From positions 1-37,238 of the forward strand of contig JASHPU010000276.1 of NCBI GenBank assembly GCA_030037885.1: a stretch of DNA of 37,238 nt, in the 5' to 3' direction. The translations under genes and the position numbers were made by a program. The stretch is from Xanthobacteraceae bacterium. GTDB taxonomy: Bacteria; Pseudomonadota; Alphaproteobacteria; Rhizobiales; Xanthobacteraceae. The notes below the pieces were generated by a model that was given only the letters and a program-made list of their open reading frames with translations, searched no databases and was not told where the DNA came from. Shown piece after piece: positions 7,876 through 15,868 of this stretch (positions within the stretch are counted from its first letter, which is position 1; each line of letters starts with the position of its first letter).

Positions 7876-8859
7876 ATGGAAATGCCCAGTCTCAGAAGTC
7901 TTGAAGGCCTCACCGATATCGGGCTGCGCGGCGGGGTCGACATGCGGCCGACGCTGCTGCGGGTGCTGACCGATCTTTATGTGCAGAAGCTGACGCACAC
8001 CGCCGAGGAGGACCGCCACTATACGGAGCTTGCGCTGCGGCTGCTTGACTCCGCGGACGTGGCGGCGCGAGCAGCGGTCGCCGCACGCCTCGCCAATCAT
8101 CTCTCGGCGCCGCGGCGCATCATCGAACGGCTCGCCAGCGACCTGCCTGAAGTGGTGTCGGCGCTGCGGCAGCGCGTGCCCGCGGAAAGCGCGGTCAAAC
8201 CCGCTGAGCGGAAGCAGGAGGTGACGATTGCCGCTCCAAGCCGGGCCGCCTCACGTCGAGAGAACCCGGCGAATGCGCTGGCAACGTTGGCCGCCGAGGT
8301 CGCCGGCGAACTCAACGAGTTGTTCTTCGCCGCCAACGCCAACGAGCGGCGGCTCATCTTGCTCAACCTCCACATTGTCGCAGCGTTGCCGGCGGCTCGA
8401 GGCAACGTCGCCCGCGATCCCACGGCGGGGCGGCGGCTGGAAGCGGCCGCGCTTGCCCGCAAGCGCGAACAGTTCGCGCAGGTGCTTGCCCAATCCTTGC
8501 GCATTTCACGACAACAGGCACGGCGTGTGGCCGGCGACGAACTCGGCGAGCCCATCGTGTTGGCCGCCAAAGCGTTGGCTGTTCCGCGCGATCTGCTGTA
8601 CCGCATCCTGCTGTTCGTCAATACCGCGGTCGGCCACTCGGTCGAGCGCGTCCACGCATTGGCGACGCTTTACGACGAGATCAGCACGCAGGTAGCGCAC
8701 GACCTCGTTGGCATCTGGCAAGAGCTCAACGTCGAGAGCGGCCCTTCTGGACCACACAAAGCCCTTTCAGCAAACGACGCGCTTGGCGCACGCGAAGCCG
8801 CGCCGGTGCGCCGCATCTCTGCGCCGACATTGCGCAGCGTACGACGCCAAGTTTCGTAA
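7876..8859 (+). CDS. DUF2336 domain-containing protein
   Basis: A 327-residue cytoplasmic protein of the DUF2336 family, an all-helical, HEAT-like repeat family found mainly in alphaproteobacteria. The N-terminal half has the repeat-like pattern LLRVLTDLYVQKL...HYTELALRLL (~27-60), followed by RAAVAARLANHLSAPRRIIERLASD. A second helical block (~135-285) begins after an Arg/Ala-rich linker. Biochemical function is unknown; some family members are encoded next to cell-cycle or motility regulators. A CtrA-like box 64 bases upstream and a DivJ-like sensor nearby suggest cell-cycle-linked expression, which is inference. The gene converges with the DUF1491 gene with 17 bases between stops. Confidence 0.85.
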   Translation: MEMPSLRSLEGLTDIGLRGGVDMRPTLLRVLTDLYVQKLTHTAEEDRHYTELALRLLDSADVAARAAVAARLANHLSAPRRIIERLASDLPEVVSALRQRVPAESAVKPAERKQEVTIAAPSRAASRRENPANALATLAAEVAGELNELFFAANANERRLILLNLHIVAALPAARGNVARDPTAGRRLEAAALARKREQFAQVLAQSLRISRQQARRVAGDELGEPIVLAAKALAVPRDLLYRILLFVNTAVGHSVERVHALATLYDEISTQVAHDLVGIWQELNVESGPSGPHKALSANDALGAREAAPVRRISAPTLRSVRRQVS

Positions 8860-8876
8860 CCGCGCGCCGACGCCGT

Positions 8877-9224
8877 TCAAGAGCCGGCCACATCGAGAAA
8901 GTGCCGTCCGGTGCGATCCTCGACTTCGACGATCCAGATGTCGGGATCGAATTTGACCTCGCGGACCAGATAAGCGTCCACCGCCGCGTCGGGGGCGGGC
9001 TGCGCCGCCAAACTGGCGCCGAACATGCGTTCCACGCCCGGCGGCGCGTCGAACGCGCTTTGCGGCGCTGGGCCGAACAGGTCCGAGGTCCCATCGAGCC
9101 TGCTGATGCGGACAAAGATGGCGCCGGCCTCCTCGGCGCCACGCCGCCGCACCACCGCAAACACGCCTTCGACGTGGCACCGGCGCAGATAAGCTGCCAC
9201 CCAGAGCGCGGATTTGAGCCGCAT
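8877..9224 (-). CDS. DUF1491 family protein
   Basis: A 115-residue soluble protein matching DUF1491. It starts MRLKSALWVAAYLRRCHVEG, continues with FAVVRRRGAEEAGAIFVRI (the usual GaGaIfvki-type core) and DLFGPAP, and ends with the characteristic KFDPDIWIVEVEDR segment (~91-104). Function is unknown. It is transcribed in the same direction as the peptidoglycan-binding and PAS genes, 67 bases after the former, so it may be the last gene of that unit. Confidence 0.88.
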   Translation of the reverse strand: MRLKSALWVAAYLRRCHVEGVFAVVRRRGAEEAGAIFVRISRLDGTSDLFGPAPQSAFDAPPGVERMFGASLAAQPAPDAAVDAYLVREVKFDPDIWIVEVEDRTGRHFLDVAGS

Positions 9225-9291
9225 GTCCGCCCCGCTTCGGCTGATCGCGGCAGATATGGCCTAGCCGGACCGAAGCAGCAAATCGGCGCGC

Positions 9292-9837
9292 TCAGTCGAG
9301 CGGATGCCCGATCATGGCCGAAAGCTCGCCCACCAGCCGATCGGAAATCTTACCCGTAACCGGCAGCCCGCGCTCGCGCTCGAAGCGCTCGATCGCCGCC
9401 GCGGTCGGCTCGTCGAGAATGCCCGAAGGCCTGATCTGGCCATAGCCATAATCCGACAGCGCCCGCTGTACCGCCATGATGCGCGACGACATGCCGATGA
9501 ACTGGGCGATCGGATCGTTGGGCCGTGCCGCGACCTCGCTGCTCAACGGATGCGCCACGGCCGGCGCATGCGCCGGCGCTAACACGGCCGTCCCTTTCTG
9601 CGCGCGTTGGGCCGGAGCGGGCGGCGCCGGAGCAGCGAAAAAGGGCGCCGGATGCGCGCCAGATTGCAGCACGAGCGCATTGACAATGATGATCAGGCTC
9701 GTGACCAGTGCAATCAACAGGGCAGCGGAATCGACCGGCCGCCGCGTGAGCCGCGCCCACAGCAGCGCTCCCAGCGCGCCGGCCATTGCAGCGGCACGCA
9801 CGGCGAGGCCTCGGTGCTCATGGCGGCGCTTACGCAC
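9292..9837 (-). CDS. Membrane-anchored peptidoglycan-binding domain protein
   Basis: A 181-residue protein with a short basic cytoplasmic start, a TM segment (~36-57, SAALLIALVTSLIIIVNALV), a Pro/Ala-rich periplasmic linker (~60-100) and a C-terminal PG_binding_1 domain (~115-175; IMAVQRALSDYGYG...GILDEPTAAAIERFERERGLP). It should bind peptidoglycan from the inner membrane side. The start is a GTG that overlaps the stop of the PAS gene by 8 bases (GTGCGTAA), implying translational coupling. In relatives a similar gene follows the full-length sensor kinase, so the neighbour is ancestral; only the kinase part of the sensor is missing here. Confidence 0.85.
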   Translation of the reverse strand: MRKRRHEHRGLAVRAAAMAGALGALLWARLTRRPVDSAALLIALVTSLIIIVNALVLQSGAHPAPFFAAPAPPAPAQRAQKGTAVLAPAHAPAVAHPLSSEVAARPNDPIAQFIGMSSRIMAVQRALSDYGYGQIRPSGILDEPTAAAIERFERERGLPVTGKISDRLVGELSAMIGHPLD

Positions 9838-10900
9838 TTTTCCTCAACGGCGTTTTGGCGGAATCGAACTTGGCGCGGACTTGTTCAAACGACGACGTCT
9901 TTTGCTCGCGGTGGATCACTTGGCGCAGCACGGCCACCACCTGGCGGCCGCCCTTCATGCTTGACGCTTCCGCCGCTTGATCGAACGGCCGGCATTGCAT
10001 TTCAATCCGGACGAACGGCGCGGCGTTACCACGCTCGCTGCGGCCGTCGCGGCGCACGCGAAATTCCGCCGAGCGACTTTCCGAGAACGCCGCCGCATCG
10101 CCCAGCGCCATCAGATAAGCCGGACGATCGGCGACATGGACGCGCTGCAAAAGACCACGGCCGTGGAGTGCAGGAATCGGCACGCCGAACAAGGCCTCGG
10201 CGGCAGGCGAGGCGAACAGCACGTCGCCATCCGGTCCATGGCGCGTGATGACATCGGTCATGGCGTGCGCCAATAGCCGATAGCGGTCTTCCTGCGCTGC
10301 CATCAACGAAGAACCGGAGCGCGCCAAACCCTCGGCGGCAAGGGCCAGCGCGCCGGCGTAAAGTACGGCGGAGGCGGTGCCGAACGCGGCGAGCGCGCCG
10401 CCGCCTTCGCCGTCGCGCGCCGACAACAGATGAAACGCGCCGAGCAGAACCAACACGGCGACGGCACCCAGCGCCGCCATCGATGCCGTCGCAATGACAC
10501 GGCGCGAAGCCGACAGCACTGCCTCGACCGGCGCAACGACCAGCCAGACGGCCGCACACGAGCCGGTACCGCCGGCCGACGCCGCAGCAATCAACGCGAA
10601 GCCGGTGAGCGCCAGCGCGGAGAACACATGCGCGCTTTCGCAGTCCCCCGTGCGCGACAAAAAGCATGCCGAGAAGATCGGCACCGCCGGCCAGCCGAGC
10701 ACGACGAATTCCGCATTGCTCGGTGTTCCGCGCGCGATCAGATAGAACGGCACGGCGGCGAGCGCGACGACACCGCCGATCAGGCGCGGCGCGATGAAGG
10801 CGCGGTGCCGCGCCGCCGTCAGCGTATCATGCTGCGCCGACGGATGAACCAGGGTCTCGACATAGTCCCGGATTGGCGCGAAGGCACCCACGTTCCCCAC
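9830..10900 (-). CDS. DivJ-like membrane PAS sensor lacking the histidine kinase domain
   Basis: A 356-residue protein resembling the N-terminal half of the alphaproteobacterial DivJ-like sensor kinases. The start VHPSAQHDTLTAARHRAF (18-35) and the hydrophobic block (~37-190, about six TM segments) match that family as I know it. A PAS domain follows (~206-333; EDRYRLLAHAMTDVITRHGP to VVAVLRQVIHREQ). In the full-length family, PAS is followed at once by a coiled coil and the HisKA (SHELRTPLN) and HATPase domains. Here the protein ends ~23 residues after PAS with KFDSAKTPLRKSA, and no kinase sequence remains. The GTG start is inferred. The reading frame is clean, so the short form may be functional, for example as a sensor or decoy without its own phosphotransfer. 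Confidence 0.8.
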   Translation of the reverse strand: MGNVGAFAPIRDYVETLVHPSAQHDTLTAARHRAFIAPRLIGGVVALAAVPFYLIARGTPSNAEFVVLGWPAVPIFSACFLSRTGDCESAHVFSALALTGFALIAAASAGGTGSCAAVWLVVAPVEAVLSASRRVIATASMAALGAVAVLVLLGAFHLLSARDGEGGGALAAFGTASAVLYAGALALAAEGLARSGSSLMAAQEDRYRLLAHAMTDVITRHGPDGDVLFASPAAEALFGVPIPALHGRGLLQRVHVADRPAYLMALGDAAAFSESRSAEFRVRRDGRSERGNAAPFVRIEMQCRPFDQAAEASSMKGGRQVVAVLRQVIHREQKTSSFEQVRAKFDSAKTPLRKSA

Positions 10901-11349
10901 GCACGTCCGTTGGCGCAGACGCGCTCCCCTTGTTGTGCGCGGGATCGTGTCAGACGCCGCTTAAACGAACCCTAAGGAGGCGCACGGCCAACCGGCGCCG
11001 CGTGGCGCAGAACGGTCGTGCTCCGACTTGGCACCATGGAATCGCGCGACATGGTGAACGGGTTGTTGCCGGCTCCGAACGAGCAGCGTTGCGCTGCACG
11101 TTGCGCTCGATTGATGCAGCGTCGAACGTTGCGGCGTAGCGGGCTGAGGTCGGCCGCGGCGGTTGCAGCATTCGTCGAAATTTTAGGTAAATAATTTTTT
11201 TCGCGTGTCGTTCGGATTGCACGAAAATTTGCGGCGTATTCTGTTCGATTATGGACAAAAACGATCCGACCCTGCGAACGTCGCTTTCAGCGCCGGCTGT
11301 TACTGTGCGAACCGCTGCGGTGATGTGGCCCGCCGGGGATTTGGGACTG
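10901..11349. other. Divergent intergenic region between PAS sensor and DUF5330 gene
   Basis: About 450 bases with no convincing gene. It contains the CtrA-like box at 10961-10975. At 11177-11200 there is a conspicuous AT-rich patch (AAATTTTAGGTAAATAATTT and a T-run) in otherwise GC-rich DNA, which is a plausible regulator-binding or promoter region for the rightward gene. I could not find a well-spaced sigma-70 pair. An in-frame ATG at 11251 makes a longer DUF5330 frame possible. Confidence 0.45.
10961..10975. promoter_or_regulatory. CtrA-like box (TTAA-N7-CTAA) upstream of the PAS sensor
   Basis: TTAAACGAACCCTAA, again one mismatch from TTAA-N7-TTAA. It is 61 bases upstream of the GTG start of the DivJ-like sensor gene, a sensible place for an operator. 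It shows the same CTAA second half-site as the box at 7797. Whether CtrA binds it is not shown by the sequence. Confidence 0.35.
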
Positions 11350-11772
11350 ATGTTCTTCCTGCTGCGATTGGCGTTCTGGCTCGGAATCGTGCTGGTGCTG
11401 TTGCCGACCGGCAGCGCGCAGCACGGCGCCACGAATGGCGAGGTTCACGCCGCCGATGCGATCTCGGCTGCCTCGGCCACGGTCCACGATCTGCGCGGTT
11501 TCTGCACGCGGGAGCCCAATGCGTGCTCGGTCGGCTCGGATATCGCCACCAACATGGGATATCGGGCCCAGGCCGGCGCCAAAATGCTTTACGAATTCTT
11601 GAGCGAGGTTTTGGCGCCGCGCGAGACCGGCTCGCTGGGCGGTGAGGCCGCAACGTCGGCGGCGGATAAAGCCGCGCCGCTCCGGGATTCGCAGAATACT
11701 CTTACCCCCGCGGATCTGGCGCCGGCATGGCATGGCCCGGTGGTCCACAAGGACCCTCGTCGCCCAATTTAG
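11350..11772 (+). CDS. DUF5330 domain-containing protein
   Basis: A 140-residue secreted or membrane-anchored protein of the rhizobial DUF5330 family. It begins MFFLLRLAFWLGIVLVLLP, a signal or anchor segment, followed by the family core AISAASATVHDLRGFCTREP (~38-57), a CSVGSDIA stretch and RAQAGAKMLYEFL. Two cysteines (in GFC and ACS) could form a disulfide. The function is unknown. The frame is open back to ATGs at 11323 and 11251; I chose 11350 because the family starts there and GGGGA lies ~10 bases upstream. The C-terminal half is low-complexity. Confidence 0.8.
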   Translation: MFFLLRLAFWLGIVLVLLPTGSAQHGATNGEVHAADAISAASATVHDLRGFCTREPNACSVGSDIATNMGYRAQAGAKMLYEFLSEVLAPRETGSLGGEAATSAADKAAPLRDSQNTLTPADLAPAWHGPVVHKDPRRPI

Positions 11773-11851
11773 TCGGCCCGGTTCGGGCGGCGGAACATCG
11801 ACCTCGATGATGCGAGGCTCTATATAAGGGGCGGACGTGGGACGCCCGACG

Positions 11852-12286
11852 ATGGCAGACATTGCGGAAATCATCGACAATTTTGCGCTCCTGGACGACT
11901 GGGATGACCGCTACCGCTACCTGATCGAGCTCGGCAGGCAGCTGCCGCCGCTCGCGTCCGTGGCATACAACGACGCCAACAAAGTGCAGGGTTGCGCCAG
12001 CCAAGTTTGGCTCGACACCGACGTACGGCCAAACGGCGCCGGCGGCCCGGTCCTGACCTTTGCCGGCGACAGCGACGCCCACATCGTGCGCGGCTTGATC
12101 GCTATTCTGTTCGCCATGTTTTCCGGCAAGCACGCCAAGGATATTCTTGCCGCCGATGCGTTGGTGTTGTTCGACAGGATGGGACTGCGCGAGCACCTGA
12201 CGCCGCAACGGTCGAACGGCTTTCGCTCGATGGTCGAGCGCATCCGCACCGAGGCACAGGCCGCGATCGCCGCTGCGGCCGTGTAA
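11852..12286 (+). CDS. sufE: SufE-family cysteine desulfuration protein
   Basis: A 144-residue cytoplasmic sulfur acceptor. In the SUF pathway SufE takes persulfide sulfur from the desulfurase SufS for Fe-S cluster assembly. The N-terminus IIDNFALLDDWDDRYRYLIE and the active-site loop VQGCASQVWL are diagnostic; the Cys in GCASQ (residue 46) is the persulfide carrier. I chose the ATG at 11852. A GTG at 11837 with AAGGGG five bases upstream would add five residues. No other suf gene is adjacent, so this is a stand-alone copy. It converges with the MucR gene, with 7 bases between stops. Confidence 0.95.
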   Translation: MADIAEIIDNFALLDDWDDRYRYLIELGRQLPPLASVAYNDANKVQGCASQVWLDTDVRPNGAGGPVLTFAGDSDAHIVRGLIAILFAMFSGKHAKDILAADALVLFDRMGLREHLTPQRSNGFRSMVERIRTEAQAAIAAAAV

Positions 12287-12293
12287 GCGGGGT

Positions 12294-12710
12294 TTATTTG
12301 CGCCTGCGGCGCTGCTGGCCCAGTCCCATTTGTTTGGCGAGCTGCGAACGGGCCGCCGCGTAATTGGGCGCCACCATCGGATAGTCCGGCGGCAGACCCC
12401 ATTTATCGCGGTACTGCTCCGGCGTCATATCGTATTGCGTGCGCAGATGCCGCCGCAGCGATTTGAACTTTTTGCCGTCTTCCAGGCAGACGATGTAATC
12501 GGAAGCAATCGAGCGCTTGACCGGCACTGCAGGCTTTTGCACGTCGGCAGGCGCCGCAGCGGACGCACCGACGATGCGCCTGAGCGCGCTGTGAACCTGA
12601 GCGATCAAATTGGCAATTTCGCCGCTCGGCACCGAATTGTGGCCGATATAAGCGGCAACGATTTGCGCCGTGAGTTCTATCAGTGACTGCTCGCTTGAAC
12701 TGTCGGCCAT
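12294..12710 (-). CDS. Ros/MucR-family zinc-finger transcriptional regulator
   Basis: A 138-residue DNA-binding regulator. The N-terminal helical region (ELTAQIVAAYIGHNSVPSGE) mediates oligomerisation in known MucR proteins. The C-terminal zinc finger is DYIVCLEDGKKFKSLRRHL (~71-89) followed by TPEQYRDKWGLPPDYPMVAP, which is near-identical in rhizobial MucR. The Cys-Asp-His-His ligand arrangement (CLED...HL) is standard for MucR. The basic tail RRRRK is typical. MucR/Ros proteins regulate exopolysaccharide, motility, virulence and cell-cycle genes by binding AT-rich sites, and usually repress themselves; here the upstream region has an AT-rich promoter consistent with that. Confidence 0.93.
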   Translation of the reverse strand: MADSSSEQSLIELTAQIVAAYIGHNSVPSGEIANLIAQVHSALRRIVGASAAAPADVQKPAVPVKRSIASDYIVCLEDGKKFKSLRRHLRTQYDMTPEQYRDKWGLPPDYPMVAPNYAAARSQLAKQMGLGQQRRRRK

Positions 12711-12794
12711 GGGCGGGTGTCTGCCGTGTCGCCTGCACGGCCCCGGCGCGGAGGCTCCGGCGTCCCGCGCCTTAGACGTCTATCCATCGGGGAA

Positions 12795-12823
12795 TCTATA
12801 TTCGAGATCATCAATAGAAGCAA
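12795..12823 (-). promoter_or_regulatory. Candidate sigma-70 promoter for the MucR gene
   Basis: On the minus strand: -35 TTGCTT (12823-12818), a 17-bp spacer, -10 TATAGA (12800-12795). Transcription would begin near 12788, leaving a leader of ~78 bases before the start at 12710. The patch is AT-rich in GC-rich surroundings, the kind of site MucR proteins bind, so autoregulation is plausible. Confidence 0.5.
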
Positions 12824-12983
12824 CAATACAGCGCCGTTGCTCAAGAGAATGACTATCGAATCCTTTCGCAATACTGAGCGGCCGGCCGCCCCACAAAACG
12901 AAGTCGCCATCGTTCGAACGCAACGCATCCGCCGTACGGTCGTGTTCGCTGGCTGGGCATCGGTAGGCGCAGAGCGGAATACG

Positions 12984-13859
12984 TCAGCCGTTCTGCTCGA
13001 TGTGGCTGCGCAGTTCGGTAATCGAGCGGAAACGGAGCGTGCCGCCGGGCAGTTGCGCCTCAATCGAGCCGTCGGAATAAAGCGTGTAGGCCATGCCCTC
13101 GACCACGCCAGACTTGAGGATCGACAGTCCCGCAGATGTTTGGGTCGGCGCGACGGGTGGCGTCGCGCTGGGCGCAGGCTCGGTCGCCGGCGCGACGGGC
13201 GGCTCTGCAACCGGAGCCGGCTGCGCCGGCGCAGGCTGAGCCTCCGTCGTCGACCGTGGCGCCTTCGGCCACAGCGTATCGAAAATCGAACTCTTCGGCT
13301 TCGGCTGCTGCCGTTGCGGAGGTCCGCCGGCTACGCGCGCTGCCGTGGCGTGCGCCGAGCCATTGAACTTGCCGACGTCGGCATGCGCAATGCTATTGTC
13401 ATCGTCGAGGCGCGGCGGCGCATTGGGCAGGAGCAAAACGTCGCCCGCATCGACCACGGGTGCGCTTTCGATCCGATCAGCGCTCGGCGATTTGTCCAGC
13501 GACGCCTGAATCGGAGTCTGCTCGGCCGTAGCAGGCGACACGGTCGTCTCGGCCGTTTTCGGTTGCCTCGGAAATGGGACGCGGGGCTCGGCTGCGCGCT
13601 CTATCGAACCTTCCGCAGGTATCTCATTCGGGCCAGCCGCGCGCGGCGTCGGTTTGGTCATCAGCGCCCGTTCGACGCGCAATAACGCACGCACCACAAA
13701 CGCAAGGCCGAGAAGAATGCAACCGCCGATGATGGCTATGATGCCAGGAGTAACAGTGCTCACGTCGAATGCGTGGTCCTGCAAGGAAAGGCCCGACGCA
13801 ACGAGCGCCAATCCCGCCGCCGTAATCGCGGCACCCAATGCCAACAAAAACGCGTACAT
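12984..13859 (-). CDS. Membrane protein with proline-rich linker and conserved C-terminal domain, unknown function
   Basis: A 291-residue protein with two TM segments (~2-25 and ~38-62, MYAFLLALGAAITAAGLALV and IIAIIGGCILLGLAFVVRAL). A long Pro/Ala/Thr-rich low-complexity region follows (~75-245), then a compact C-terminal module with GVVEGMAYTLYSDGSIEAQL and LRFRSITELRSHIE (~255-291). The C-terminal module is the conserved-looking part and recurs, as I recall, in Bradyrhizobium-like genomes without a name. The frame is open to 13997, but the ATG at 13859 starts directly at the first TM. An open frame covers much of this gene on the plus strand; it is Arg-rich noise. Confidence 0.7.
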   Translation of the reverse strand: MYAFLLALGAAITAAGLALVASGLSLQDHAFDVSTVTPGIIAIIGGCILLGLAFVVRALLRVERALMTKPTPRAAGPNEIPAEGSIERAAEPRVPFPRQPKTAETTVSPATAEQTPIQASLDKSPSADRIESAPVVDAGDVLLLPNAPPRLDDDNSIAHADVGKFNGSAHATAARVAGGPPQRQQPKPKSSIFDTLWPKAPRSTTEAQPAPAQPAPVAEPPVAPATEPAPSATPPVAPTQTSAGLSILKSGVVEGMAYTLYSDGSIEAQLPGGTLRFRSITELRSHIEQNG

Positions 13860-14239
13860 ACGCCGTCCCCGTGCCCGACCGGCTGCCGCCGGGCAGGACT
13901 TTTTGTCACTATTTTGACCGCGCTCCGGGACTGGCGCAAGCTTAATATTCCCAAATAGCAGGGGAAGGTCAGGCGGCCGACAAAGGCTTAGCGGCATGGG
14001 GTTGGAATTGGATCAAAGCATAATAGTCTAAGCCATTGGCAAATCGTGATATCTTCGCCACCCAGCGCTCCCTCGGTGTTTGATCGACGTGCGCGCTGTG
14101 AGCGACGCCCTTGCGCGACCGCATCGCCATTGCTCAAGCCCCGGCATTCGGCCTATCTAGCGTTCGGAACAATCGTCTCGACTGCGCGGTTTCACCGCCA
14201 CATCCCGCCCGTTTCGGCATCACATTGAGGAGTAGACCA
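13860..14239. other. Intergenic region upstream of sodB
   Basis: About 380 bases between the membrane protein start and sodB. The sodB frame is open back to 14111, but the upstream translation is not sodB-like. AT-rich patches lie at 13945-13965 and 14005-14055 (GCATAATAGTC; AAATCGTGATATC). I found no clean sigma-70 pair. A candidate EcfG-type site is listed separately. Confidence 0.45.
14166..14191 (+). promoter_or_regulatory. Candidate EcfG (general stress sigma) promoter of sodB
   Basis: GGAAC at 14166-14170, a 17-bp spacer, then GGTT at 14188-14191; the EcfG consensus is GGAAC-N16/17-CGTT, so the -10 has one mismatch. The inferred transcript start near 14198 gives a ~40-base leader, and sodB is a sensible stress-response target. 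A chance match is quite possible. Confidence 0.3.
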
Positions 14240-14842
14240 ATGGCATTCACCTTGCCCGACCTGCCCTATCCGTACGACGCGCTGACGCCGCACATGTCGC
14301 GTGAAACGCTCGAATTCCACCACGACAAACACCACCAAGCCTATGTGACGACGGGCAATAATCTGGCCAAGGGCACGGAGTGGGAGAACAAACCGGTCGA
14401 GGAGGTCCTCAAGGGCACCTATGGCAAAAACCAAGGCCTCTTCAACAATGCCGGCCAGCACTATAACCACATCCACTTCTGGAAATGGATGAAGAAGGGT
14501 GGCGGCGGCGACAAGCTTCCCAGCAAGCTGGAGAAGCAGCTGACCTCGGACATCGGCCCCCTTGCCAAGGTCAAGGAGGACTTCGTCCAGGCGGGCGTCA
14601 CCCAATTCGGTTCAGGCTGGTGCTGGCTCGCGGTCAAGGACGGCAAGATCGTCATTATGAAGACGCCGAACGGCGAGAACCCGCTCGTCCATGGCGCCAA
14701 GCCGATCCTCGGCTGCGACGTTTGGGAGCATTCCTACTACATCGACTATCGCAACCGGCGGCCTGACTATCTCAAGGCCTTCGTCGACCATTTGGTCAAT
14801 TGGGACCACGTGGCCGAGATGTACGAAGCGGCGATGAAATAG
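14240..14842 (+). CDS. sodB: Superoxide dismutase, Fe type
   Basis: A 200-residue enzyme that converts superoxide to hydrogen peroxide and oxygen. Metal ligands are visible: His27 (LEFHHDKHH), His77 (NHIHFW), Asp160 and His164 (DVWEHSYYIDY). Gln73 in NNAGQHYNH sits where Fe-type enzymes carry their second-shell glutamine, which favours iron or cambialistic use over strict manganese. No signal peptide is present, so it is cytoplasmic. The ATG at 14240 has TTGAGGAG 7 bases upstream, a strong ribosome-binding site that decides the start despite an open frame to 14111. A hairpin lies ~60 bases after the stop. Confidence 0.97.
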   Translation: MAFTLPDLPYPYDALTPHMSRETLEFHHDKHHQAYVTTGNNLAKGTEWENKPVEEVLKGTYGKNQGLFNNAGQHYNHIHFWKWMKKGGGGDKLPSKLEKQLTSDIGPLAKVKEDFVQAGVTQFGSGWCWLAVKDGKIVIMKTPNGENPLVHGAKPILGCDVWEHSYYIDYRNRRPDYLKAFVDHLVNWDHVAEMYEAAMK

Positions 14843-14901
14843 CCCCACGCCACAAGGCTTCTTCTGCGGCGCTGCTGGCTTCTGCCGCCTGTTCTCGTGA
14901 C

Positions 14902-14925
14902 GCTTGAGCGCTCCTGCGCTCAAGC
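14902..14925. terminator. Hairpin between convergent sodB and aminotransferase genes
   Basis: A perfect 10-bp stem, GCTTGAGCGC / GCGCTCAAGC, with a 4-base loop TCCT. It lies 60 bases after the sodB stop and overlaps the last codons of the convergent aminotransferase gene (stop 14920). No T-run follows on either strand, so termination efficiency is uncertain. Confidence 0.5.
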
Positions 14926-15792
14926 CGCATTTGCGTGCGCGAACTCCCAATAAAGCTCGCGCGCGCGGCGATAGAACGGTCCCGGCTGCAGCGAGCGCTC
15001 GTCGATGCGGATCACAGGCGAGACCTTGCTGTAATTGCCGGTGGAAAAAATCTCGTCGGCGGCGGCAAAGTCCTCATAGCGCAACGTCATCTCGACCACG
15101 GTAGTGCCGGACTGGCGCAGCAGGGTAATGACGCGCGCCCGGGTGATGCCGGCGAGAAACGTGCCGTTGGCCACCGGCGTGAACACGACGCCGTCCTTGG
15201 CCATGAAGATGTTGGCGCTGGCGAGTTCGGCAACGTTGCCGAGCGCGTCGCAGGTGAGGCAATTGTCGAAACCGCGCGAGCGCGCCTCGATCATGGCGCG
15301 TGCATTGTTCGGATAGAGGCAGCCGGCCTTGGCCTCCACCGGCGCGCTGTCGCGCGTCGGCCGGCGGTACGGCGACAGCGTGATGGCCGTGCCGGTCGGC
15401 TTCGGCAGTGGCGCAACGTAGAGCGCTAGGCACCAGCGCGTGGTCTCCGGATCCGGCCGCACCGCGCCGCCCGCCGCCTCCTCCGCCCAGTACATCGGCC
15501 GGATGTAAAGCTCGGCGTCGCGATCGAAGCGCTTGCGGCCGTCGCGGACAAGCGCGAGCCAGGTCTCGACCGGAACGAATGGTTTGAGACACATCGCCTT
15601 GGCGGATTCGTTGACGCGGGTGCAGTGCAGATCGAGATCGGGCGTGACGCCTTCGAACGCGCGCGCCCCATCGAACACCGAGGTGCATAGCCACGCCGCG
15701 TGGGTGCGCACCCCCATGATCGGCACGTTGCCGTCGTGCCACTCGTCTTCGAAGAATGTTACGGTCTTCGACCAGGTGACGGGCTTGGCCAT
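14920..15792 (-). CDS. Class IV aminotransferase, branched-chain amino acid type
   Basis: A 290-residue PLP enzyme of fold type IV. The N-terminal WHDGNVPIMGVRTHAAWLCTSVFDGARAFEG is the usual substrate-pocket region; it also contains the YIRPMYWAEEA stretch. Lys155 in EAKAGCLYPNNARAM corresponds to the PLP lysine of IlvE. The LASANIF segment (~189-195) replaces the usual GAGENLF of IlvE, so it belongs to a divergent group and the substrate need not be a branched-chain amino acid. The start at 15792 has GGAAGGA 7-8 bases upstream; a start at 15834 is possible. It is divergent from the dehalogenase gene (76 bases between starts). Confidence 0.87.
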   Translation of the reverse strand: MAKPVTWSKTVTFFEDEWHDGNVPIMGVRTHAAWLCTSVFDGARAFEGVTPDLDLHCTRVNESAKAMCLKPFVPVETWLALVRDGRKRFDRDAELYIRPMYWAEEAAGGAVRPDPETTRWCLALYVAPLPKPTGTAITLSPYRRPTRDSAPVEAKAGCLYPNNARAMIEARSRGFDNCLTCDALGNVAELASANIFMAKDGVVFTPVANGTFLAGITRARVITLLRQSGTTVVEMTLRYEDFAAADEIFSTGNYSKVSPVIRIDERSLQPGPFYRRARELYWEFAHANAA

Positions 15793-15868
15793 GGCCTTGT
15801 CCTTCCGCGGCTTCGCTTCTGTGTCGCACATCACCCGTCACCAAAATCTAGCGCGCGGAGAATCGCAA

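Noticed and set aside
12294-12710. The MucR zinc finger seeming to lack a second cysteine.
   Set aside because: CLEDGKKFKSLRRHL is the normal form in rhizobial MucR proteins, where Asp is the second zinc ligand.
12717-13685. A 322-codon plus-strand frame opposite the proline-rich membrane protein gene.
   Set aside because: Its product is almost entirely Arg-rich GC-driven sequence and it lies antisense to a gene with TM segments and a conserved-looking C-terminal module.
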